Source of the DNA: Epiperipatus broadwayi | Lineage: Eukaryota > Onychophora > Udeonychophora > Euonychophora > Peripatidae | DNA length: 64,000 nucleotides | NCBI GenBank assembly: GCA_028023455.1 | Contig: JAQFVV010012394.1 | Span: forward strand, 20,418,353-20,482,352 | Direction of reading: 5' to 3' | In this document: piece by piece, positions 54,301 to 64,000 of the stretch | Position numbering within the stretch: position 1 is the first letter of the stretch | Layout: every line of letters begins with the position of its first letter | Program-made: the position numbers and the translations under genes | The notes under the pieces: model-generated | What the model was told of the DNA's origin: nothing | Seen by the model: the letters and a program-made list of their open reading frames with translations, nothing else | The model's database searches: none

Positions 54301-57300
54301 TTTCAAGTCTTTGTTTTATAATTAACTTCAATCTCTTTCTCCTAATGGTGAAATATGATAATGAGAAGCAAATTAGTACAATGTCCAACACAGTTTTATA
54401 AACTAATACAAAAATTATCACCTGATTTCTTTCATAATTTTTTTAAAAGTATAATTGATGAAATTGAATTATAATAAAATAATTATTCTTCAGAAGCATG
54501 ATATTAAAGGTTTAAATAATTCTAATTGAATTTAGCATTAAAAGCATGAATACCTTATCAAGTTGTCTAGCACTGCATTTTAGATTAACTAATATAAAAT
54601 TTTAGCAAATCAACTCTTAGATAAAAAATGATTAAAGAATATTATTAGTTATTCAAAGTAGATGAGAAGATTTCAGTACATCTGAAAATATCAATAGCAG
54701 CAGTCATCAGTCAGAAGCAGCCCAATACACCGACAATCCTCATCTTTTACACCTCTATTAACAGACATCATTAACATACACACCCTCAAAATCATGACCT
54801 CTATTTTAAAAAATGTAAATTCAAATGTGGAACTAATTAGCAAAATTATGTAAGTTTGCTCTACATTTTATGGCCCATGTGACCTTAATGAGCTAAAATT
54901 GAAGAAAAGGTTAACTTTTATTAATTAATACAATTAATAAAAAAATAAGACAATAAATAATATTTTATTCTTATTTTTAAAAAAATATCACATTTTCTTT
55001 TTTAAAAATTATCAGAAACTCTTATTGATTGATTTTAACACTTTTATGTCTGAATTATTTAAATATTTATTTTTAAATGTTTAATGATTAAAATTAAATA
55101 TCTTGGCAATTAAAACCAAGAAACCAAAGATACTTGCATGCACATTGATTCGAACACACACATATATATATATAGGAAATTACATATTTTTATATTAACC
55201 GTATTTACTTTCAGAGCGCAAGAGAGACACTTGTTTTCAAAATTTTAAATTTGCATTTTTCCCCCTCTGCCGAAAATTTTGCAGAGCTTTTTGTTTTTAT
55301 GGCTTTAAAATTTATGTATATTTATTTTCTAATATTTTAAATACCAAAAAAGTGAATAAATGGCTTGGAAAGCCAAGAGGCAGACTAACAAATAATCATA
55401 AGCTCCACTGATGATGGATAGCCATTATATATTTCATGATCTTGAACATTTCATGTTCACGTTGAGAAAGTACTATGGTCATTCAGAAAATATGGTGGTG
55501 TAAAAATTTTATTTTTTGGAAAGTTTATGCTTATATTGGTAACCTAATTATGTAATAATTGTTAAAAATGAAAAGTAAGTATATTTATTTTTTACAGAAA
55601 TGTTTTATTTTTAATAAAAAAGAATATTTTCTTTTAAATATTATTACTACAGACCATGAATATGAGGGAAAACCTCGAAAGTACTGGGCCTAGATTAATT
55701 TAATTTAATTGTTTTTGTTACTACTAACAGCTTCTTCCTCAGTGTGTTAAATCGCTTATATATACTATTACTATAGAGATTATGATCCTGGGAAAAATAG
55801 CTATCTACAAAATAAGGTCATTCACCAGATTGGTATTATATTTAGCAATATCATAAAATTATGAAAAAATTGTAAACTTTTAAAGCATAATTTGATAGAT
55901 TTAGTAGTTATTAAAAAAATTCTTTTAGATTTATAAATCAAATTTAAAACAAGGAAGATTTCGTTCATTTTATAAATTGAATCAGCTCCACCTAAAATTT
56001 GATGGGATTACATTTTGTTTTGAATAAATATATTTTAAAAAATAATTACAGAAATCAAATGTGATTTTTTAAAATTTATTTAATTTCTGAACAAAAATAT
56101 TTATTGAATGAAGTCAAATTTATTATATTCTGCTAAATAATAATGGTTTAATAACAAAATGAAAGTTGAAACTTAAATCTATTAAATCTAGTGAAAACAA
56201 AGAAAGCTGTCAGAAAAATAGTGAACATCAGTAGGGATAAATCTATCTTAATAACTAACTTACATATTTTTAAAACAGATTTACTCAGAGATATATATTT
56301 TTAAAAATTACCAAATAAAAGAATTTAACCAAATTATTAATTACTCTGAAATGAATTAAATAATTGTATTTTAACTCCCATAAACTCTGTCAATTTTTTT
56401 AAATTTTAATTATAAAATTAACTTTGTCCAGCTTTCTTTCTTTCTAGAAATATAAATAAATGAAACAGTAATTTTTAACCTAAAAGCATACATCTTTGAA
56501 TACTAGAACTATATTTTTGTAACAACTTTTAAGTTATTGCACATTATCCATTTTATACTTATAATTATCTAAATAGAGTAAAAATATTAATACATGGGAT
56601 TTAGATAGCATAATCTACACAATAAATGCCATCATCTTCTTTTCTTTATTTATTAGGTTTTTTTTAGAATAGCATTAATTCATAAGCTGAGGTCTTCAAT
56701 GAAGACAATGTGCAGTAGCACAAGGTCACAATATATATAGTGAATGTGTGTGAGAGAAAGAGTGGTGAGAAAATAATGAGAAATTAATTAACTTAATTAT
56801 AAGGTGAATTAATTTATTCATAATTGAATTAATTTTATATTATGTTTTTTATATTAATACATTTTACCCTGATTTTATTTATATAAGTTGCAGTGCATAT
56901 ACCTTAAGTGTATTATTAGTATTAGAGCTAGAATATATTGCAGCCGAATTATAATTTTTAGTTTTGGCAGAAGCTAAATGTCAAGTCAAATTTTGTGACA
57001 AGACCTCTAAAAATATATATAATTTAATTTTGTTATGAATGAATTGTTGCTAGTACTTTATAATGCAATTTTTTATATATAATAGTTACTATAACAGTAT
57101 TTTATAAAATGTACAGCTGTAAAATAATTTTACACAGCTTATATTCTAAGTCTTAAACTCAAATAAATGTTTAACATACTAAAGTTTTTAAATTTTAAAT
57201 AACTGGTAATTTAGATGATAAATAATGCATTTTGAATTAATAACACTAGTTTAGTCATGATTTAATCATGTTAAATGTTTTAAAAGGCTTGTATTAATTT

Positions 57301-60300
57301 TAACATTAAAAAACCAGGTTCAAACCCTCTATTTTGGTTTTCTGGTATTTAAATTAAAGCTATAATATTTTAATTCATTTTAATTTTAAAACATAATATT
57401 TTATTTAAATATGTTTAGGCTCATTTCCTTAGAAAAAAAATTAATAAAGCCAAAAAGTAAGAACAGGATTTTTAAAAGTTATAGATAAATAAATGATGAA
57501 TGAATGAATAAATAATATATTTATTTAACATTATTTATTCTACAAATATTTTAGAAGACAGTTTAAAACCCATTCTGAGATTTGTCTATATTTAAACAAT
57601 GGTAAATAAATGTGCTAAATATTATGTGTAATATTTGTTTTATTAAAGATATAATACAAATTTTAATTAAGTAATAATTTTATTTTATCCTGGCATTTTA
57701 GTTTTTAATTAATTATTTTATTATACCAGGAAGTATATTGTTTTTAATTGTCTAGACAAGAATTAAAAAGTTGGATTTATTTTAAAACATAAATAAATAA
57801 TTAATTGATTTTTCTTTAACAACTTTCCCTGGTTACAATAGATCAGTATTTGAACCAATAAGGGAAAGGTGCAAAGGTTAAAGGGTTAATCACAAGGCTT
57901 GTAAAGTCTTCATCTATTAGTGTAAATAGGCAAAATTGCCATCTGTTCAAGGTTCTCAATGAGTTTTAATTTTATATTTGTTTGTAACAGTTGAATTTTA
58001 AAACTCCAGGTAAATTTTAAACATGTAATTTTACTTAAACTTTATTATTTTTCTAACTTAGTATGATAGGGTAATTTAAAACTATCATGACACAATTATC
58101 TGAACTGAAACAACAAAGGAACTGAAATCTTTATATCTGCCAGATTTAATGGTAATCCTATTTAATTATAACAATGTTTGAATGTTTTCTGAATTGGAAA
58201 ACTTCAAAAGTTATTATTATTGTCATTATAGTGATTCAAAAACTATTATCAATTTTAAAATCCATTTGAATGTCTATATTATAATTAAAGCTGCCACAGA
58301 ATATTTAAATTTCTTATTAGTAAGAATGTCACAGAAAATATTGAAAATTTGTTGACAGATTCTTTAAAATATTTGTTTATGTCAAATATTGTCCAGAATT
58401 TATTTGCCTAAAGTAAAAGACTTTAATTTATTGAATAAGAATTATATTTTGATATAGCAAATGAATGTTTATCAAATGTTTACAAGTGATTTAAGTCTAC
58501 AAAAAGATTTAAATTAATAATTTATACTTCAATAAAAATGTATTTGTGCTTATTTCAATAAAAGACATTATATTGTTAACTTATTAAAGCACCATTTCCA
58601 TTTTCTCCCCCTAAAAAAAAGAAAAAATAATTTTTCTCCAAGCAGGAGTAATAAAAAAAAATCAACTTGTAAGAAACTATTTAATAAATATTATAAAGAA
58701 TTAAAAGTTATCATTTAATAAAATGAAATATAAAATATACCTGCAAAAAGACATTTTATTTTAATGAACTTAAATAAATTTTCTACATTTTAATTATTTT
58801 ATAATGCCTGAAAAATGTTTTAAAACCTGAAAGTTATTTCCTTCCTCTGACTGTTGCTATGGAGATTGCTATGATTGTAATATGATATTAAAATTAAATA
58901 TTTTTCTCCTGGAAATATTTGATAGTTATGGATAAATATAACAGAAATACTTGATTGTAAACTATTTTTATTATTATTTGCACAAATTTAGAATAATTTG
59001 TATAATGAATTAAGTTGGAAATCTGAATTTGAAATACTTGTATGCTGTAACAAAATTGAGTTTTTGCTCATGGCTATATAGCTATTTTAACATACAAGAG
59101 GTTGCAATATGACAATATACCTAATTTAATATATATGAGGATGCAATATATTTCTTTATTGCAGTACTTCTGTTTCTCTAAATACACTACATTATATTTA
59201 ATCATATTCCTCATCCAGCATATTTATGGACATCAGTTTTCTGACTTCAAGTGCCAATCTTATTTACATAAGAAATATGCTGGATGAGATAGGAGAATGA
59301 TAAGTAATAATTAGAAAGCCTGGTCATTGGATAGCTCACCCAGGGCAGATGGTACTTAGACCATGAGAAAAGTACAGGGAACAGTAATAATCATGTATTC
59401 AATTAATTTAATTAAATAATTACTACACAAATGTATATTTCTTTCTTCAGCTACCTACATGAAATTTGAGATAATAAAACAATATGAATATTTCATTGAA
59501 ATTGAATATTTAATATAACAAATAAATAATAGGAAAAAGAATATTATTTGTGCTCAGATATTTTTATAAAACACAAGCATACACATATGCCATACAGACA
59601 ATCAAATCAAATAACAAAGGCAGTAAATAATGTCCAATCCATCCAGATGCAAAATACAATTGGAATGGTGGAGAGAGATAATCATATCATTATATAAGTC
59701 TTTAAACATCAATAGAAAATGCACCCTAATGTGTAATGGAAAAAATATATAATAAAGTGTACATATTACCTGGAATTCCCTGGGGAAAATAACAGATTCA
59801 GATTGGTAAGGTAAATGATTTCATTCGATGCTATGCCCATTAAAGTTGCTCATCATGGATGTGTTATTCTGCTTGGTTTTTTGAATCTCTTAATTTGAGT
59901 GGATTCCTTCAGATTCAAGTGGTGGTTTAATAAATTGGAAGCTTATGTATCTTCATGGGACCAGGGTTAAAATCCCAGCACATTTTAAGCTTTTACCCCA
60001 GCCTATTCATAGCTGGTGAATATATATGTTGATTCCAATAGGTTTCTGAAATCTATAATATAGGAAATTAATAACACGAACAGATGAATATAGATAATAG
60101 TTCTATTTTTTAAATTTCAGTCAAAATATCTCATGAAGTAACTCTTGATCTCCCTCCCTTTTATAGTCTTTTTTTTATATTCTAAAAAGTTCCAATTCCA
60201 AGAATTTCAGTTTTTTTAAATATCTAAGCATATGGTTTCCGAGGTCCAGCTTCTCTCTAAAACAAAAGCAAAGCTTTTAGCACCTTTTTCTTCTTTGTCC

Positions 60301-61455
60301 TAACCAACAATTTTGTCAAACACTTTTAAGTTATTTTTTGGAAAATAACTTAAAATAATGCCTTCATTAAAAGGCATTCCATAGATAACAATCTGTGTAG
60401 TTTTCTCTCTCTCTTTTTTGATTTTTATTAAAAATATATTTTTCATTTTATTAAAATTGTAATACAATGAATTTCATCATGGAAATAACATATATATATA
60501 TATTATATGTTTCTTTTAAATGATTCCTTCCATTCACCTGCCTATATAACAATATACACACATATGCTTTAACAAAATAAATGAGCACAATCCCCCCTCC
60601 TTCATGCACATTTTAACTCTTTATTTAACTATTAGAAGAAAACTTAAAAAAATCAAATATAAAATATGAACAATTAATAATAAAGCTATATGCAAATGCA
60701 TGAATATGAAACTCCCTTCTTTGGAACAGGGCTTGATCCCCATCCGGTTACAATACTATTTATTTCAACTTAATAAACATATATATATATATTCATGGAT
60801 ACTTGCTTAAATAGCCATAATTTATTCTATACTTGCTAGTATGATTATTTGAAATATTACCAAGGGTATCTAAAAGAAATGCATTCTATATTTTGTAGTT
60901 ATGTTATAGATTTTAATACCATAGTTATATTGTATATGATGGATATGTTTGCTGTCATTAAGATCTAGCCAACAATCCTCTTCATGTTCCAGATGTTCTT
61001 TAATTTATTCATTTAATGGTAAAATAGTTGAATTTATTTGTATTGTTTTTGCATACCATATTTTATTTATGTACATATTATTTTCATATTGTACATGCTA
61101 TATTTTGAAATATTATAGATTAAAGTTTTTAGAATAGTACTTTATCATATTTTCATATTTTAAAATAGTATGTTTTCTTTACATATGAATTATTTATTTA
61201 TAAAGGTATATTGTTATGCTGTAAGCTGAATAAGTAGATGTATGTTTCTATTATTCATTTTATGATTATTTATTACCTAATGTTAATAGCACCTTATTTG
61301 GCAATAATTATGGTCATTTATCATATTTCAAATTTGTTAGCTGTAGTATATTTGTAGAAGTCACAGATTTATTCTCTCTCTATTTTAGGAGTGCTTATAT
61401 ATGTCAGTATATTTAAAGATCTTCAATAGTTTCTCTTTCCTTCTTTATTTTTGCT
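51390..61455. other. 10-kb insertion-poor AT-rich region, no gene found
   Basis: I found no RT, transposase, hammerhead or shared repeat in this stretch, only short runs such as (CA)n at 53195-53206, GGAT/TTTAT-rich patches and a 15-bp inverted pair around 59210 and 59271 (ccagcatattt/aaatatgctgg). All frames are short. It may be intron or unique intergenic DNA, or harbour elements too old to recognise by eye. Confidence 0.4.
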
Positions 61456-61461
61456 TTTCTG

Positions 61462-61573
61462 ATATATAACATATAATAACCATATTCCACTCTTTTTACA
61501 CTTTAATAATATTAATAAATATTTTGCTTTAGAGTGTAAAAAGAGTGGAATGTGGTTATTATATGTTATATAT
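61462..61573. repeat. Hairpin with 41-bp arms
   Basis: atatataacatataataacc at 61462 onward through cactctttttacact (to 61502) is complementary to 61533-61573 with one mismatch; the loop is 30 nt. It resembles a small MITE or palindromic insertion. No target duplication distinguished. Confidence 0.7.
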
Positions 61574-61579
61574 TTAAAG

Positions 61580-63525
61580 ATGGTAGCGTTAATCTCAATC
61601 AATATTTTGCTGGCTTATTTTTCAAAAGAGAGATGGTAGCATTGTTTCTCTCTTATTATTTGTCTTGCTAACATTTGTATGCTCATAGCATATATTTTGA
61701 AGATTGTGACTCAGGATCTGTTTTTAAGGCAATTCCTATCTAAAGTTTTGTCCCTGGTATGCATTCTCATTATTTTCCTGGCTAGTGACCAAGTCCTAGA
61801 TCCTTTTTAGCCCTCAAAAGTAGGTACATTTTATAAGCTCTGCCATCATACTTTGCCTTACTTTATTATTTGAAGATGGATTTTGTTTGTAGTTTGTAGT
61901 ATGTTTAATAAAGAATGTGTAATATTTTTTACCATGGCTTTATCTGTCATTTTAGTGATTTTATCATGGTATCAAGAAATTCTATCTTGCCTCTATAACA
62001 TTTTTAGTTGGCTTAAATGTGAATAAGTCATTGTAAATGTGTAAGTCCTATATTTGAGCTTTGCTAATTATCAGGATAAAATATGATAAAAGTTTATTTA
62101 GACATAAATAGACAATATACATATCTTATCACTCTGTCATCACTGGATTGGTAAACTAACATTATTATTATTATTGAGTATGCTAAATATTCATAAAAGG
62201 GAGACTACTTATATGAAGGTTATTATCAGTGTATGAATGCATTGATAAATGAGAACTTTTTGATAATTAAATAATAGAAAATTTATTTTAATCTGTTGGA
62301 TTATTTTTCTTTAATCCAATTGAATATATTTTTATAAAACATTATGTAAATTTTTAATCCTTCTGTTATAAAATGTTTGAATAAGTAAAGTTGTGAAAAC
62401 CTTTGTCTATATGGACTCAAAAATAGAATATTAGTAATTTTGTATTTGTTTTCTGGTAGAATAAATATTTGTTTTTGTTATTTAAGAAATTTCTCATAGT
62501 CATTTGTTCATATCATTCCACATATCAACCAGAAATCATTTCATTTATGAATAAAATTCAAATGCTTATAAAATATTATAAATTATTTTAAAAAAACTAA
62601 TAAGAGTCACTTTATTAAGAAAAATGTATTTTGCTTAATAAAGAATGATAATTTGATTTATTACTTTGGATCAATTTGACTAATTTCATTTTCTATTTCA
62701 TATCACTGTACATGCTTATTTTAAAAATTATTTTCATATTTGAAGACCATATTTATTATTATATTATGAAATTCAATTTTACAAGGACCTAGTTCATATT
62801 TAAAAGATTTTTAAATAAATTTATTCTGGGATATTTAGAATGGCTATTAAATTCCTTATCCATTTTTAATATTTGAGTGTAATCCTAGATTATTCATTAT
62901 CTTATTCTAAAATTAAGAGATCATGTTTTGTGTTATTTAAGTTAGTAATCATATTGTTATTATCATAATTATAATAAGACATTAGTTTAGGAGAAGTGAA
63001 TGTCTTATTTATTTTATTAACAAGATTTTTATTCAACATTGAATAAATCTGAAGAGTCAAAAAGAATTTATTTTAGAATTTATGAGATCATGTTACCCTA
63101 AGATACCCTCATTTATTTAACAAACCATATTATTTAAATTATTTTGATAATGAAGAAAGTACATTCAAAGATGGATTTTAAGTGTCATAGATTTTAAAGA
63201 ACATTTAAAATTTTATAAGAATTAAATAATGTCTTTTAACTGATCAAAGCAATGAGATGCTTAGAAAATACTAAAAAAATGGATTAATTGGTATTTGTAT
63301 TAGGCGTCTTAAGAAGAAAGAAATTTAAATGTAACCTTAATGGCATATATTCACAATATTAAGATTGTTTTATGGATGCTGTAGTGAGTTGAGATTTCTC
63401 CTTCTATCAGTAGAATGACTTTGTATTTTCATAATATTTTATTATAAATGTTTCTCCTGTATATCTTTTTATTACAACATATGGCGTTTATTTTATAAAC
63501 CCACTGACTTTAGCTATTACATTAC
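61580..63525. other. AT-rich stretch without supported gene
   Basis: No ORF above background, RNA or repeat recognised. Confidence 0.4.
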
Positions 63526-63645
63526 AATTTTAGTTTTAAATTGATAAAAAATCAAGTCAGATGACCTAATTTTAATAAAGCTCCTATTTACAAATATTAT
63601 ATATAGAGTAAGTTAAAAACAAACTCTTATGAAGCTTCAAAAATA

Positions 63646-63700
63646 CCCTCAACCTCAGACCGCGGTTTCTGCCTCTAGCGTCATCAGTGAGGTGCTAGGG
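63646..63700 (-). ncRNA. Type I hammerhead ribozyme motif, RZ2 (best copy)
   Basis: Minus strand: CCCT, AGCA, CCTCA, CTGATGA (63687-63681), C, GC-TAGAG-GC, A, GAA, ACCGCGGT (perfect 8-nt palindrome, 63666-63659), C17 at 63658, TGAGG (pairs perfectly with CCTCA), TTG, AGGG. All core positions are present; stem II is short, with a C/A opposition next to the core. Confidence 0.75.
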
Positions 63701-63737
63701 AATAAAAATACTAGAACTAGTCCAGCATTTATCAATG

Positions 63738-63789
63738 CCTAACCTCACTGATGACGCTAGAGGCAGAAACCGCAGTCTGAGGTTGAGGG
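63738..63789 (+). ncRNA. Type I hammerhead ribozyme motif, RZ2 right arm
   Basis: CCTCA, CTGATGA (63748-63754), GC-TAGAG-GC, GAA, ACCGCAGT, C17 at 63777, TGAGG. One base differs from the left arm in stem III, so the palindrome is imperfect. Outer stem I is reduced to three pairs (CCT/AGG). Confidence 0.7.
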
Positions 63790-63849
63790 TATTTTTGAAG
63801 CTTCATAAGAGTTTGTTTTTAACTTACTCTATATATAATTTTAGTTTTA

Positions 63850-64000
63850 TCTAACATGAAGCATTGTTGTTGAACTTATTTTTTCTTTATTTAGTTTACA
63901 GTTTGGCTTGCCTATCTTGTTATATTGATTTCTGAGGGTGTGAGAATCATTATGGCTTTTTGTGGCTTTTCATCACTCTCTTTCTCTCATTTTCAGAAGT
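63850..64000. other. Window end, no feature seen
   Basis: AT-rich flank after the RZ2 element; nothing recognised before the window ends. Confidence 0.4.

Larger units (their letters stand above)
63539..63836. mobile_element. RZ2 snap-back element with 13-bp target duplication
   Basis: Perfect 13-bp duplication, aattttagtttta, at 63526-63538 and 63837-63849 encloses 298 bp. It starts aattgataaaaaatcaagtc followed by agatgacctaatttt. The two arms are inverted copies: aagttaaaaacaaactctta and agcttcaaaaataccctcaa on the left, with their complements on the right at 63779-63826. Two hammerheads face each other across a 35-bp centre. It has no ORF. Confidence 0.8.

Noticed and set aside
55715-55755. 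Minus-strand CTGAGGAAGAAGC resembling a Penelope hammerhead
   Set aside because: The expected GAAAC reads AAAAC and stem pairing is poor; could be a very old relic but not supportable.
57314-57330. ggttcaaaccc, perfect-looking B box
   Set aside because: No A box upstream; the surrounding sequence is plain AT-rich DNA.
59960-59985. B box-like gggttaaaatccc, possible SINE
   Set aside because: No A box at tRNA spacing and no target duplication found.
60730-60750. B box-like gggcttgatcccc
   Set aside because: No matching A box or SINE body recognised.

Overview
The window is AT-rich animal DNA (roughly 70% A+T by eye) made almost entirely of transposable elements and non-coding sequence. I could not support a single host protein-coding exon, rRNA or functional tRNA gene. 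The element mix (RTE and Jockey-like LINEs, Penelope-like elements, a Ty3/gypsy derivative, a Merlin remnant, Tigger-like and other TIR elements, tRNA-derived SINEs, TA/CA/AAT microsatellites) points to an invertebrate metazoan. The abundant mixed TA/CA simple sequence would suit a mollusc such as a cephalopod, but that is a weak guess.

The outstanding content is a set of small repeats that each carry a type I hammerhead ribozyme motif (CTGANGA, a short stem II, GAAA, a self-complementary stem III and a bipartite stem I). I call the families RZ1, RZ2 and RZ3. RZ1 (unit 456 bp) occurs at 484-2493 (a tandem array of 3.7 units plus an inverted unit), 2722-3029, 11615-12110, 21376-22412, 23618-23989 and 29718-30100. 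RZ2 (about 0.25-0.4 kb) is at 19322-19711, 48791-49045 and 63539-63836. RZ3 is at 13108-13210, 22430-23012 and 35950-36150. Several copies have perfect target-site duplications of 12-13 bp, and most are snap-back structures with two ribozymes facing each other. This matches what is known of animal retrozymes, which are non-autonomous elements thought to be mobilised by Penelope-like enzymes. A Penelope-like element with reverse transcriptase and GIY-YIG segments lies in the same window.

Layout: 1-3050 holds RZ1 elements. 3279-11104 is one LTR element with unusually long 2.7-kb LTRs, a 4-bp target duplication, and an internal region with a broken antisense ORF of repeated modules. 11.6-13.2 kb has RZ1, a Merlin transposase remnant and an RZ3 hammerhead. 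13819-16074 is a gypsy-type element whose pol is deleted in frame from early RT to the integrase tail. 17.5-21.3 kb holds decayed LINEs, RZ2 and a probable hAT insertion. 21.4-24.0 kb is dense in RZ1/RZ3 and a SINE. 24.2-29.65 kb is a three-level nest: a Penelope-like element split by a TIR element with a 9-bp target duplication, itself containing a full-length RTE LINE with an uninterrupted 985-codon ORF. 29.7-31.7 kb has RZ1, a hairpin/TIR element and a 5'-truncated RTE copy with an 11-bp target duplication. 33.8-35.6 kb has a SINE and two head-to-head Penelope fragments. 39.3-48.4 kb has microsatellites, degenerate tandem repeats, a perfect palindrome with hammerhead-like motifs, a gag remnant and a Tigger-like element. 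From 49 to 63.5 kb there is very little recognisable, until an RZ2 copy near the end.

The only apparently intact protein is the RTE polyprotein. All other coding remnants carry stops, frameshifts or deletions.
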